Assembly (NCBI GenBank): GCA_017551545.1
Contig: JAFZLJ010000073.1
Location: 26,584 to 90,583 of the forward strand
Length of the DNA stretch: 64,000 nt
Source: Treponema sp.
GTDB lineage: Bacteria > Spirochaetota > Spirochaetia > Treponematales > Treponemataceae
Direction: 5' to 3'
A program made the translations under genes and the position numbers. Below are positions 24,106 through 33,215 of the stretch, piece after piece. The first letter of the stretch is position 1; the number at the start of each line of letters is the position of its first letter. The notes below the pieces were generated by a model. The model made no database searches and was not told the DNA's origin. It was given only the letters and a program-made list of their open reading frames with translations.

Positions 24106-25092
24106 TTATCTTTTGCCTTCTGCGCTGTAAAGGTAATCAAAGTAGTCCATGCTTGTGCTCAAGGTAGCAGGGTAGTCTTTAAGATTGTTCTTGTAAGATT
24201 CCATACTCTTCCAGAAGGTGTAGAATTCCGGATCCTTGTTGTAGGCAGTTGCATAAATAGCAGCAGCTTCGGCATCGGCATTACCTTTGATTTCCTCTGA
24301 TTTGCGGTATGCTTCAGAAGTAATGCGGCGTTTTTCGTTTTCGAGCTTACCAAGCCATTCTGCTTTTTTACCTTCGCCAAGTGAGCGGTAAGCCTGTGCA
24401 ACCTGGTTACGATCCTTAATCATACTGTTATAAACAGATTCGTTAAGCTCATCAGAGTATTTTACCTGGCGTGGAACAATATCAATAAGTTCAATTCCAT
24501 AGCCTGCAATTTCTGTACGTGCTTTTTCTACCATCTGCTTGCAAAGTTCACTACGACCTTTTGTAACTTCTTCGTTAGTTGTATCTGCATTTACAAGATT
24601 ATTGATTTCGATTGTATCTTCATCTTCGTTTGTTTCTTCTACCTTGCTTTCGTTGATAAGGTTTGAAGAACGAACAATTTCGCTCATACGGTTCTGTGTA
24701 ATAACTGTACGGCATGAAGAGTCAATGATATCAGAAAGCTTGTTGTATGAATTGTTAAGAGTCTGGAAGTTCTTATAGAAAGCTTCAGGATCTGTAATGC
24801 GCCAGCGTGATGTAGTATCTACAATAATATACTGATTTTCCTTTGTAGGAATGCGCTGTTCATCACCATCAAGTGAAAGAATAAGCTTTGGATATTCAAT
24901 TACATGATCAAGGAATGGAACTTTAAAGTGGAGTCCTGCATCCTGGTGAGAATTAACAATCTTGCTGAATCGGGTTACTACAACCTGAGTTCCTTCATCT
25001 ACAATGTAGAATGGACCTGCTGCAAGGAACAGAACTACAAGAATAATTACTGTAATAAGCCAGCCTATAAATTTTTTCATTGCCTTATTCAT
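24106..25092 (-). CDS. hflC: HflC, membrane-bound SPFH/band 7 regulator of FtsH
   Basis: 328 residues. N-terminal membrane anchor (FIGWLITVIILVVLFLAAGPFY), then the SPFH domain (VDEGTQVVVTRFSKIV, GLHFKVPFLDHVIEYPK) and a helical tail. With HflK it forms the cage around FtsH in the periplasm. An acidic insert (TNEDEDTIEINNLVNADTT) in the SPFH domain is absent from the E. coli protein. It begins 13 bases after hflK with site AGGAGG. Confidence 0.92.
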   Translation of the reverse strand: MNKAMKKFIGWLITVIILVVLFLAAGPFYIVDEGTQVVVTRFSKIVNSHQDAGLHFKVPFLDHVIEYPKLILSLDGDEQRIPTKENQYIIVDTTSRWRITDPEAFYKNFQTLNNSYNKLSDIIDSSCRTVITQNRMSEIVRSSNLINESKVEETNEDEDTIEINNLVNADTTNEEVTKGRSELCKQMVEKARTEIAGYGIELIDIVPRQVKYSDELNESVYNSMIKDRNQVAQAYRSLGEGKKAEWLGKLENEKRRITSEAYRKSEEIKGNADAEAAAIYATAYNKDPEFYTFWKSMESYKNNLKDYPATLSTSMDYFDYLYSAEGKR

Positions 25093-25105
25093 TTTCTGTA
25101 CCTCC

Positions 25106-26065
25106 TTAGTCCTTAAGATTTTTTACAGGAACAAGATTTTCAAGTTCGCTGTCGATGAGAGTTGGTTTGTTTTCGCTTCCGAAAATCTCATCCATTGTTT
25201 CAAGATAAATACGCTCTTTTGTTACCTTTGGAGAACGCTTGTATTCCTGGTAAACAGCATCAAAACGGGCAACATCACCCTTTGCCATGTTTACACGTTC
25301 TGCAGCATAACCTTCGGCAACCTGAATCTGACGGTCAGCTTCACCCTGTGCCTTAGGGATTTCTGCATTGTAAGCTTCCTTACCTTCGTTTATAAAGCGT
25401 TTCATGTCCTGACTTGCCTTGTTTACGTCTTCAAAAGCAGCCTGAACTTCTGCAGGTGGAACTACGTTCTGAAGCTGAACTGTAGAAACGCTGATTCCAA
25501 GGTTAAGAGCCTTGAAGTTTTCGTTCATCATATCTCTTGCCTGTTCCTGAATTACAGAACGTTCAGAACTCATTACGGCTAAGATTGCGCGGTCACCAAC
25601 AAGAGTATTGATTACAGAGCGTGAAATATCGCGGATTGTCTGTTCTTTTTCATAAACGCTGAACAGCCAGTGGTAAGGATCTACAACCTTGTACTGGATA
25701 ATCCATTCAACATCTACAATATTCAGGTCACCTGTGAGCATTTCTGATTCTTCGTAAATGTTGTTCTTGTATTCGTTATTACGGCCTGCCTTTACAGTTT
25801 TAAATCCAAACTGCTCTGCGCGGACTGTAGAAATATCAACATTGTAGTTTTTGTCAATTCCAAACGGAAGCTTTATATGTAGTCCTGGTTCTACAGTAGT
25901 AGTATACTTTCCGAACCTTGTGATAACTGCATTTTCAGTTTCGTCTACAACATAAAAACTTGAAAATCCTGCAATAACAACTAATGCAAGAATAATCAGC
26001 CAGATAAAGAAAGAAGGCTTAATAAGTCGGCGCTTTTTTGCCGGCTTGATGTTTTCTTCTGCCAT
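25106..26065 (-). CDS. hflK: HflK, membrane-bound SPFH/band 7 regulator of FtsH
   Basis: 319 residues. Membrane anchor (FIWLIILALVVIAGFSSFYVV), SPFH domain (ENAVITRFGKYTTTVEPGLH, VEWIIQYKVVDPYHWLFSV) and the C-terminal helical region with QVAEGYAAERV. First gene of the hflK-hflC-pseudokinase operon, with site AGGAGG before ATG 26065. Confidence 0.92.
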   Translation of the reverse strand: MAEENIKPAKKRRLIKPSFFIWLIILALVVIAGFSSFYVVDETENAVITRFGKYTTTVEPGLHIKLPFGIDKNYNVDISTVRAEQFGFKTVKAGRNNEYKNNIYEESEMLTGDLNIVDVEWIIQYKVVDPYHWLFSVYEKEQTIRDISRSVINTLVGDRAILAVMSSERSVIQEQARDMMNENFKALNLGISVSTVQLQNVVPPAEVQAAFEDVNKASQDMKRFINEGKEAYNAEIPKAQGEADRQIQVAEGYAAERVNMAKGDVARFDAVYQEYKRSPKVTKERIYLETMDEIFGSENKPTLIDSELENLVPVKNLKD

Positions 26066-26135
26066 GGGAATCCTCCTATTAGTTTAAAGATAATAAGAAA
26101 ATGAAAAAAAAACAACAAAAAATGAGTTTTTGAGT

Positions 26136-26141
26136 TATAAT
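26136..26141 (+). promoter_or_regulatory. -10 box for the DUF4230 gene, probably leaderless
   Basis: TATAAT 26136-26141, seven bases before ATG 26149, with no ribosome-binding site. The -35 region is weak. Confidence 0.4.
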
Positions 26142-26148
26142 ATATAGT

Positions 26149-26799
26149 ATGGAAAAGAAAATAAACGAACGAAAATCATTACTTCGGGAAGCTGAAAAAA
26201 TGAACAGACAGCCTAGACCTCGCCGCCAGCATTCAGTGTTTTCTGGGATTCTTACAAAAATCATTATTATTTTGATTTTGATAATGATTATGCTTGGAGG
26301 AGGGTATTTCTTTTTTACTAAAAAGCTGCAGCCTCAGAAAGAAACCAATGTTCTGGTAGTTCAGAATCAGCTTTCGTACTGTCAGGAACTGGTTACTCTA
26401 AAATACAGATACAGTGATATTCTTTCCATAAAAAAAACGATTGCACTTTCAAAAAGCTTCAGTATTATAAAATATACCGGAATTATCAGAATTGGAATTG
26501 AAGATATTACCTTAAGTGATATTAAGGTTTATAACGACGGAAAGAGTGTAAAAATAACACTGCCGGAAGTTTCGGTTCTTGGAAATGATATTACCTCGCA
26601 GGAGGTTTTTGATGAATCGCACAGCATTTTTGTTCCGATTACACTTGATGATGTTTTTGTAGAAATAGAACGCTCAAAACAGGCAACTTTAGAAGAATTA
26701 CTTGATGAAGGAATTATGAACGAAGCCCGCGAAAGTGCAAAAAAAGTTGTTCAACAGATTATGCTTTCTGCAGGCTTTGAAGAAGTTATTGTAGTCTAA
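26149..26799 (+). CDS. DUF4230 membrane-anchored protein
   Basis: 216 residues: a charged N-terminus, one membrane helix (about 33-55, ILTKIIIILILIMIMLGGGYFF) and an extracytoplasmic domain with the DUF4230 pattern (ELVTLKYRYSDIL, then KYTGIIRIGIEDI and VKITLPEVSVLGNDI). Its function is unknown in all organisms I know of. It is divergent from hflK. Confidence 0.65.
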   Translation: MEKKINERKSLLREAEKMNRQPRPRRQHSVFSGILTKIIIILILIMIMLGGGYFFFTKKLQPQKETNVLVVQNQLSYCQELVTLKYRYSDILSIKKTIALSKSFSIIKYTGIIRIGIEDITLSDIKVYNDGKSVKITLPEVSVLGNDITSQEVFDESHSIFVPITLDDVFVEIERSKQATLEELLDEGIMNEARESAKKVVQQIMLSAGFEEVIVV

Positions 26800-26805
26800 G
26801 TTGTT

Positions 26806-27534
26806 TTAATCTACCACAATAACCGACGCACTACGCCCGTCTAAAGTAAATGCTTTTTCGGGATTTGTGTTGTCTAGGATTGGGGTTAGACCAATATAGT
26901 AGTTATAGTAATATTTTCCGGTTGGGAGCGGCAGATAAAGCTCGTAAAAGCCTGGAGATGTTTCTTGAAGAGTGTAAATCCACGGATCCCAGTTTGTAAA
27001 GGTGCCTGCCAGGTGAAGGTCTAAGCCTTCTTCGCCCTTGTAAATGAAGCGGACAGAGTCATCTTTTGTTTTTTCTGTGTATTCGTAGATTGTTCCAAGA
27101 TTATCAACCTTTGAAAAATACAAATTTACGCTGTCGTCATATTCTTTATTAGGATTAAGCGGATCTGTAGTCCAAAGTCCGTCCATAATCAGGCGGTATT
27201 TGATTGTCTGAATCTTGTGTTTTCGCTCGTAACAGTAGAACATGTGTACAGGAGTTTTTTTGCCGTCTGCATCTACCTTCATGAGAATCTGGAAAGGATG
27301 GATTGTCTGATAGTTTTCAAAATCAAACGCAATTCCAACACTGCGGTGATCTACACCAGCCGTGAAAATAATATAATCTTCTGTAACAATTGGGGCACAA
27401 GGCTCATCAATTTCATGAATTAATTTGTCGAGTTCATAAGGCTGATAAACAACCTCTTTTTCTTTTGCAGTGACAGTGGCACAAAGGCATACTGCAAACA
27501 GCACCACCATAGCGAAAAATTTACACTTGTTCAT
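26806..27534 (-). CDS. Exported protein with tandem AMPK/CBM48-like glycogen-binding modules
   Basis: 243 residues from ATG 27534. A signal peptide (KCKFFAMVVLFAVCLCATVTA) fixes this start; the frame stays open to 27684 but that stretch is a structured RNA, not protein. The C-terminal module DLHLAGTFTNWDPWIYTLQETSPGFYELYLPLPTGKYYY is split here as AGTFTNWDPW...YELYLPLPTGKYYY and matches CBM48; the preceding domain has an Ig-like/E-set look. It probably binds alpha-glucan outside the cytoplasm. Its 5' leader carries the element at 27601-27663. Confidence 0.75.
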   Translation of the reverse strand: MNKCKFFAMVVLFAVCLCATVTAKEKEVVYQPYELDKLIHEIDEPCAPIVTEDYIIFTAGVDHRSVGIAFDFENYQTIHPFQILMKVDADGKKTPVHMFYCYERKHKIQTIKYRLIMDGLWTTDPLNPNKEYDDSVNLYFSKVDNLGTIYEYTEKTKDDSVRFIYKGEEGLDLHLAGTFTNWDPWIYTLQETSPGFYELYLPLPTGKYYYNYYIGLTPILDNTNPEKAFTLDGRSASVIVVD

Positions 27535-27600
27535 ATTGTCTCTATCGGCAGAATAAAAAAAATGTTTATAAAAAGTTATTTTGATATTGGACCAGTAAGG

Positions 27601-27663
27601 AAAAATCATGCCTACTCCCGTGGAAAATGTCCTGCCATTTTCCACTCCGTAGTCATGATTTTT
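27601..27663 (-). promoter_or_regulatory. Structured leader element, copy 2 (GGA/GGGA internal-loop family)
   Basis: Read on the minus strand: stem 1 is 27663-27649 with 27615-27601 (14 of 15 pairs), then the internal loop GGA (27648-27646) opposite GGGA (27619-27616). Stem 2 is gtggaaaatg with cattttccac (perfect 10 bp), with a 6-base loop. It lies 67 bases upstream of ATG 27534. An alternative stem, tcatgccta (27606-27614) with taggcatga (27678-27686), overlaps stem 1 and would leave a T run, suggesting a two-state switch. Confidence 0.6.
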
Positions 27664-27808
27664 CAACCCGGCCCATATAGGCATGACTTTTTATTTTATT
27701 CCACCAAAAGAAGACACTCTTATATAAACAAGTGTAAATTATTCGCATTTTAACCGGAAAAGAATCAATAAGGGTAGAGGAATTGGTATAAATATTAAGA
27801 TTCAATTT

Positions 27809-27976
27809 GAAAATATGCACGGAATGGGAACTAGCGGGCGGGTACTTCTGAGAATTTTTGGCGGATGCCATAGGTAAAATCCGAGGATTTTGCGAAGCAA
27901 ACACCGCAGGATTTTTACCGGAAAAAAATTGCTCAGCCGTACCCGACCGATAGTTACCATGGGAGTGCATATTTTC
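27809..27976 (+). promoter_or_regulatory. Structured leader element, copy 3 (GGA/GGGA internal-loop family, long form)
   Basis: Stem 1 gaaaatatgcac (27809-27820) pairs perfectly with gtgcatattttc (27965-27976). Internal loop GGA (27821-27823) faces GGGA (27961-27964). Stem 2 atgggaacta (27824-27833) pairs with tagttaccat (27951-27960), one mismatch. The tip is expanded by about 115 bases with further stems (cgggtac/gtacccg, ctgagaattttt/aaaaattgctcag, ggtaaaatcc/ggatttttacc). It precedes the acidic TPR gene by 141 bases. Confidence 0.6.
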
Positions 27977-28079
27977 CTTTTGCAGGCATATTTTGCAATA
28001 ATTATTTATTTCAATATATTGTATCTTTTTCCTAAAGCGAAATGTAAAAACAACCGTTTATATAAGAAGAGTAGTATAC

Positions 28080-28109
28080 TTGTATTTTGGTGGAATAAAG
28101 GGGTAAAAT
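28080..28109 (+). promoter_or_regulatory. Promoter of the acidic TPR gene
   Basis: TTGTAT (28080-28085), 18 bases, TAAAAT (28104-28109), then 8 bases to ATG 28118. The absence of a good ribosome-binding site fits a nearly leaderless transcript. Confidence 0.4.
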
Positions 28110-28117
28110 AAAAAGGT

Positions 28118-31100
28118 ATGCCGGGCTTAAGTCAACTTAAACAATTCAACAAAGATATTCAGTCTCTAGGTGATGAAATCACTTTACGTGCACAGCGTGG
28201 TGAAAAGCCAGTTGTTGTGCCTATTCCAAAAGGAATTACTGTAGAAGATGATTCGGAAGATTTCGTTCTTGGAATGCCTGATAACCCTAAGGTAGTAGAT
28301 AATTCAAATGTTGACGATGATCTTTCAGAAATTACCGGTATGACCTCTGGCGGTTCTGGCAAAAAAGATGATGCCGAAGCCGCTCCATCATTTGAAGCTC
28401 CTGATATGTCATCTCTCCTTGCTCCTGTTGATTTGGGCGGAGATTCATCTGATGACGGAATGCCAGACCTTTCTGCCTTTGCAGACGAACCTTTAGCCGA
28501 AGAAGAACCAGAACAGATTGAAGAAGAACCGGAAGAAATTTCTGTTGCAGATATGGGCCTTGAAGCACTTCTTGCAGGTGCAGGCTTTGACGGTACAGAA
28601 GGTACAGAACCTGAACCAGAGCCGGAACCGGAAGAAGAACCAGAACCAGCTCCAGATGAACTTACTGTAGATTCAACTGGTCCTGAAGATGACTTTTCAT
28701 TTGATTCAGCTGCTCCGGAAGAACCGCTTCCATTTGATGTTACGCCAGCAGAATCAGTTCCGGATCCATTTGCTATTCCAGATATCCCTGAAACTCCTGC
28801 TTTCCCTGAAGAGCCTGTAGAAGAGGCCGTTCCTGCCGAAGCTTTGGAAGAGATTGGTGAGCTTGGAGATCTTGATACTATTGAAGAAATTGCTGAAGAA
28901 CCAGAAGCTGTAGAACCAGTTGAACAGGCAGAAGAACTTCCAGATTTTGATGCTGCTCCTGCCGCAGACGCTGCTGCCCTTGATACAGAACTTCCTGATT
29001 TTGGCACAGAACCTGCAGACCTTGGAGCAGAGCTTGGTTCAGACTTTGACGCAGAAGTTCCAGACTTTGATGCAGCACCAGCCGACCTTGGAGAAGACCT
29101 TGGCGCAGAAACTTCAGACTTTGATTCAGGAACAGACAGCTTAGAAGAAATCCCAGACCTTGACGCAGGTGGTCTTGATGAAATATCGGAAGCCCCTGAA
29201 GCTCCAGAAGCACCAGAAGATTTTGGCAGCGAGGACTTTGGAAACGAAGATTTCGGCAATGAGGACTTTGACAACGAAGACTTTGGAAATGAAGATTTCG
29301 AAACAGCCGAACCAGCAGAATCTGCCGAACCAACAGAACCTGCAGTTTCAGACTTATTCAATGCCGGCGATGTTGAACTTCCAGATATGAATACTGCCCT
29401 TGAAGAAATACCGGACGATGAGGGTGCCGAGGGTGGTCTTGATAGCTTTGATGACACAGAAGAAAGCTCAGAGCCTTTAGAAACATTCGATACAACAGGC
29501 ATGGACGACATGGATTTTGGAATTCAGGATACAGACGCCCAGCTTAATGTAGATACAGGTACAGATGATTTTGAACTCGACAACGGAAACATCAGCATGG
29601 AGGGTTCAGACTTTGAAATTCCAGGCTTCTCAGATGTTCAGTCTGCTCCTGCAGTTCCTAAGGCTTCTAAAAAGACAAAAGGCCTTGATGAACCAGATTT
29701 CAGCGGAGCACTTCCTGGTAACGAGCTTCCTCCAAATACTTTGAGCGACGAGCAGTACAAGCAGTTCCTCAAAAACTTAAACGAATATCCTTTGAATGTT
29801 CGTCTTGCCTTTGAAGACCTTATTGTTCAGGATGAATTTACAGACGACGCAGAATTTGAAATCATAGAAAAAATCCTCAAGAAAGCTCCGGCCCGCCAGG
29901 TTGCTGCAACTCTTGAAAAAATGCTCGATATTTCTATTCCTGTTCCCCGCGACTTTGAACACAGAACAGCAGAAGAATATGAAGCATATAAAAAATCTCT
30001 TTCTTATCAGTTAAGAAATAAGGTTCTCCCTGGTATTCTTATGACAGCACTTTTGCTGCTTGTTTCATGGGGACTCTTTAATTTTGGAAAGAACTGCATT
30101 TATATTCCGGCAAAAGCTTCTAAGCTTTACAAGCAGGGTTACGCACTCTTACAGGCCGATGAATATGTTCAGTCTCAGATTAAGTTTGATGAAGCTGCAA
30201 CATATCAGCTCAGAAAAAAATGGTTCTTTAATTATGCACGCGGCTACAGAGAGCACAAACAGTATAAGCGCGCAGCAGATATATATGGAAAGATTTTAAT
30301 CTATTTTAATCACGATAAGACTGCCGGTCTTGAATATGCCGGAATGGAACTTTATGACCTTGCAAATTATGAACGTGCAGAAGAAATAACACGCCGTGAA
30401 ATTCTTGATTATCATGTAAACGATGCAGACGGAATTCTTATGCTTGGTGATGTATTCCTTGAGTGGGGTACAGAAAAAGATCCTTCAAAACTCGACCTTG
30501 CAAAAGAACAGTATATGACTCTTATTCAGCTTTATAAGGCAAATGATTTGTATAATTCACGCCTTATGCGCTATTACATAAGAAGCGACAACTTCCAGCA
30601 GGTTTTGACATACAGAAAGATGTTTGAAGAAAACAAAAAATCAAAGCTTGCTGCCGAAGACTGGACAGAGCTTGGCGGATATCTTCTTGGAAAGCTTTAC
30701 GGACCAATTGCTCCTTCAGAAGAATATCTGCGCTACGAAATTGAAGGCCTCCTTAAGCTTCTTATCAAAGCAAAGGATATGGATGAAACAAATCCAATTG
30801 CCTGGTACAACCTTGGAAACTACTATGTTCAGACAAATGACAGCATAGCAAATATTGATTACTCGCTTAAAAAGGCACTTGAATGCTTTAATAAAGCTCC
30901 TCAGCTTAAGAAGCGTGATATTTACAAATACATAGACTCTTACAGACTCCTTGGCGAAAACTATCTGCTTACAAACGAATATCTTCAGGCTCAGGAACAG
31001 TTTACACAGGGTATCACACTTTATACTACAGAAAAAGAAAATGCCGGCTTTGAAGGCAATGAACAGATTGGACTTTTGTATTCAGACCTTGGAAACATAA

Positions 31101-31717
31101 ACTACACAGTTGCCGGCGACTATGAAACAGCTGCAAAGAATTATAAGAATGCAGTTGCTCTTGGTTATGACAATTCAAAAATCCGCTACAGACTAGGCTA
31201 CATAAGCTACAGAGCAAAGAATTATCTTGAAGCTCTTGGTTCATTTATGAAAGCAGGCGAGGGTATTAAAAAAGAAAGAAATCTTCTTCTTGCAATGGCA
31301 AATACTTTGAGCCTTAGAAATGATGATTATGCTGCAGAAGGTTATTACGAACAGCTTATTAATCAGCTTGATAATGAAATAGTCGACAAGGGTGGAACAG
31401 TATTCCCTCAGACAGATGATGCAGGTTACGACCTTGTTACAACATATCTTTATGCAGCGAACAACTACGGTGTAACTCTTTACAGACTTGCAAAACGAAC
31501 AGGCGACAGTCAGAAAAATGCACAGGCAATCGTACAGTTCCAGCAGTCACTCAGAGCATGGGATTCTCTTACACGTGATCAGCAGACTTTAGTACGCCTT
31601 GACGGAAGCAATCTTGCTCAGGAAAACATCAAGTATATTACACATCCTGTAACTGAGTTTGAACCTGCAATTTATCTTGAAATACCAAAGAATCTTACGG
31701 AAAATGAAGGACTCTAA
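28118..31717 (+). CDS. Large acidic membrane protein with periplasmic TPR domain
   Basis: 1199 residues. Residues about 40-520 are a low-complexity cytoplasmic region dominated by Glu, Asp, Pro and Ala, with a run of five-residue repeats (EDFGN) near 370-395. A more ordered segment follows (about 530-625), then one membrane helix (about 634-652, GILMTALLLLVSWGLFNFG) and about 540 residues of TPR repeats (LYKQGYALLQADEYVQSQIKF, YKRAADIYGKIL and more). The TPR part after one membrane helix recalls the spirochaetal periplasmic flagellar collar protein FlcA (Borrelia BB0326), which I offer only as a possibility. The downstream gene overlaps its stop. Confidence 0.8.
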   Translation: MPGLSQLKQFNKDIQSLGDEITLRAQRGEKPVVVPIPKGITVEDDSEDFVLGMPDNPKVVDNSNVDDDLSEITGMTSGGSGKKDDAEAAPSFEAPDMSSLLAPVDLGGDSSDDGMPDLSAFADEPLAEEEPEQIEEEPEEISVADMGLEALLAGAGFDGTEGTEPEPEPEPEEEPEPAPDELTVDSTGPEDDFSFDSAAPEEPLPFDVTPAESVPDPFAIPDIPETPAFPEEPVEEAVPAEALEEIGELGDLDTIEEIAEEPEAVEPVEQAEELPDFDAAPAADAAALDTELPDFGTEPADLGAELGSDFDAEVPDFDAAPADLGEDLGAETSDFDSGTDSLEEIPDLDAGGLDEISEAPEAPEAPEDFGSEDFGNEDFGNEDFDNEDFGNEDFETAEPAESAEPTEPAVSDLFNAGDVELPDMNTALEEIPDDEGAEGGLDSFDDTEESSEPLETFDTTGMDDMDFGIQDTDAQLNVDTGTDDFELDNGNISMEGSDFEIPGFSDVQSAPAVPKASKKTKGLDEPDFSGALPGNELPPNTLSDEQYKQFLKNLNEYPLNVRLAFEDLIVQDEFTDDAEFEIIEKILKKAPARQVAATLEKMLDISIPVPRDFEHRTAEEYEAYKKSLSYQLRNKVLPGILMTALLLLVSWGLFNFGKNCIYIPAKASKLYKQGYALLQADEYVQSQIKFDEAATYQLRKKWFFNYARGYREHKQYKRAADIYGKILIYFNHDKTAGLEYAGMELYDLANYERAEEITRREILDYHVNDADGILMLGDVFLEWGTEKDPSKLDLAKEQYMTLIQLYKANDLYNSRLMRYYIRSDNFQQVLTYRKMFEENKKSKLAAEDWTELGGYLLGKLYGPIAPSEEYLRYEIEGLLKLLIKAKDMDETNPIAWYNLGNYYVQTNDSIANIDYSLKKALECFNKAPQLKKRDIYKYIDSYRLLGENYLLTNEYLQAQEQFTQGITLYTTEKENAGFEGNEQIGLLYSDLGNINYTVAGDYETAAKNYKNAVALGYDNSKIRYRLGYISYRAKNYLEALGSFMKAGEGIKKERNLLLAMANTLSLRNDDYAAEGYYEQLINQLDNEIVDKGGTVFPQTDDAGYDLVTTYLYAANNYGVTLYRLAKRTGDSQKNAQAIVQFQQSLRAWDSLTRDQQTLVRLDGSNLAQENIKYITHPVTEFEPAIYLEIPKNLTENEGL

Positions 31718-32297
31718 AACACTTCTGAAGGAGCTCTTCAGAAAATCAATACATCTATGCAGCTCTGTTGTTCCGTGGTTCTTTGCCTCTTATTACTGGC
31801 AGACAGTATACGGACTTTTAATTATTGTTTCACTTTATTATTTATGCGAAATTGCACGACTTGAAGGACATCCTGTTCCGGTTGTGTCGCTTATTACAGA
31901 AACAGCCAGCCGCCAGCGTGATGAATGTAAGTTTGTACTTGGTCCTGTAACTCTTGTTTTTGGAATAGTTTTTGCAGCCTTAGTTCTTCCTCTTTCTTGT
32001 GCAAAAATCGGAATCTTTGCGCTTGCCTTTGGAGACGGTCTTGCAAGCCTTGCCGGAAAAATGTTTGGAAGGGTAAAAATCCCTCATACCGGTGGTAAAA
32101 CTCTTGAAGGAAGCCTTACCTGTTTTGCTGCAGTTTTTTTATCTACATATATTGTTACCGGCCTTTCTATAGTCAGTCTGATTATTGCTCTTGTTGCAAT
32201 GTTAATAGAAGTGCTTCCGCTTGGAGACTGGGATAACATGATAATTCCGGTTACAACTGGCGGCGTGTACTATCTGCTTACAGTATTATTCTTTTAG
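31704..32297 (+). CDS. Dolichol/phytol kinase-like CTP-dependent lipid kinase
   Basis: 197 residues from ATG 31704, which overlaps the TPR gene stop by 14 bases. Five to six membrane helices. The motif FGDGLASLAGKMFGRVKIPH followed by GGKTLEGSLTCF matches the nucleotide-binding region of the dolichol kinase/phytol kinase/CDP-diglyceride synthase group. Other spirochaetal members are annotated only generally. Substrate could be polyprenol, farnesol or diacylglycerol. The longer frame from 31659 lies inside the TPR gene and is not chosen. Confidence 0.75.
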   Translation: MKDSKTLLKELFRKSIHLCSSVVPWFFASYYWQTVYGLLIIVSLYYLCEIARLEGHPVPVVSLITETASRQRDECKFVLGPVTLVFGIVFAALVLPLSCAKIGIFALAFGDGLASLAGKMFGRVKIPHTGGKTLEGSLTCFAAVFLSTYIVTGLSIVSLIIALVAMLIEVLPLGDWDNMIIPVTTGGVYYLLTVLFF

Positions 32298-33109
32298 TCG
32301 TTCCACAAATACTGTTTATGCAGTTCCTTTAAATAGAAAATATTTCCAAAAAGCAAAAGCAAAAACGAAATAATAAGTTTAAGAAGATTTGTAGAATTAA
32401 ACAGGAAAAAGGTTCCCAAGGTTATAAGCCCAAGTCCTAATGTAGTAAACTGAGTATAAAACTTCTGTTTGTTCTGGAAAAACAAGGCAATTAAAGTTGC
32501 AATAACAACAAGAATAGAAGCAATCCTTATAACATTTCTGTAGCTGTAGTCAACTTCATAATTCAGACAGATATTTGCAGTGTTCAGCGGAATTAAGTTT
32601 GCAAAGAAAATACAGCCAATAAGTAAAAGGAAAATATTTTTTTCAAGATCCTGGCGCTGTTCAACATTTCCCATTACAACTGCAAAAAGAAGGCTAAGCG
32701 GCATGAGCAGCTTTGAAAAAACAACACAATTACCGCAGAATTTAAGAAAATTAGAGTAGGTATCTATCATTCCAAAAAGCGGAACCCAGATTCTTACGGA
32801 ATTAGCAATCAACGAAATAAGAAACAGAAAAATATATGGGATATCGGAAGCCTGAGTTTTTTCAAATACACGGTAGAGCATAAAGCTTGTAACGCATACA
32901 TAAATAATCTGAAAAAACATAGAAATAACTACTATTATAGGATTATAGCGAACAAGAAACGGCTTAGCAGCAGAAGCTTCATTTGCAATTGAAAGTGAAA
33001 AAGAATTGTTATAAAGAGTAAAAAGAAAAATGATTATATTGGCTGCCAGAAACACCAGAGAAAAATAAAAAAGCGAAATATTCAGTCTGTTTCTTGTTTT
33101 TATAGTCAT
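32294..33109 (-). CDS. Polytopic membrane protein of unknown function
   Basis: 271 residues with about seven to eight hydrophobic helices and a short basic C-terminus. No family motif recognised. Promoter TTTACT (33144-33139), 17 bases, TAATAT (33121-33116), then six bases to ATG 33109, again without a ribosome-binding site. Stop overlaps the convergent kinase gene by 4 bases. Confidence 0.6.
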   Translation of the reverse strand: MTIKTRNRLNISLFYFSLVFLAANIIIFLFTLYNNSFSLSIANEASAAKPFLVRYNPIIVVISMFFQIIYVCVTSFMLYRVFEKTQASDIPYIFLFLISLIANSVRIWVPLFGMIDTYSNFLKFCGNCVVFSKLLMPLSLLFAVVMGNVEQRQDLEKNIFLLLIGCIFFANLIPLNTANICLNYEVDYSYRNVIRIASILVVIATLIALFFQNKQKFYTQFTTLGLGLITLGTFFLFNSTNLLKLIISFLLLLFGNIFYLKELHKQYLWND

Positions 33110-33115
33110 ACTAAA

Positions 33116-33144
33116 ATATTAACGGGTTAAGAAATAATAGTAAA
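33116..33144 (-). promoter_or_regulatory. Promoter giving a leaderless mRNA for the 7-TM protein
   Basis: On the minus strand TTTACT, a 17-base spacer, TAATAT, six bases, ATG. This is the same geometry as mutS2, hisC and the U32 gene. Confidence 0.5.
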
Positions 33145-33215
33145 GACTTATTAAAAAAAACCGACAATTTAACTGAAACCATATTTTTACTTGAACTTTG
33201 GGAGGATCAGGAAAA

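Larger units (their letters stand above)
27535..28117. other. Divergent intergenic region with two structured RNA elements
   Basis: 583 bases without a credible gene. It contains a structured element on the minus strand (27601-27663) in the leader of the left gene, and a larger element on the plus strand (27809-27976) in the leader of the right gene. A -35/-10 pair (28080-28109) stands just before the TPR gene. Confidence 0.7.

Noticed and set aside
27535..27684. N-terminal extension of the CBM48-like exported protein
   Set aside because: A signal peptide begins at ATG 27534, and the upstream 150 bases form a palindromic RNA element shared with two other loci.
28159..29511. 450-codon open frame on the minus strand, rich in Ser, Pro and Gly
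   Set aside because: It is the shadow of the Glu/Asp/Pro-rich region of the TPR gene; the repeated codons on the plus strand keep the reverse frame free of stops. No start signals.
33116..33170. A fourth copy of the TTTTTGTAAYAAGTC promoter on the minus strand (taataagtc near 33145)
   Set aside because: Only nine bases match; the T run and TAATAC are missing at the right distance, and a different promoter fits better.
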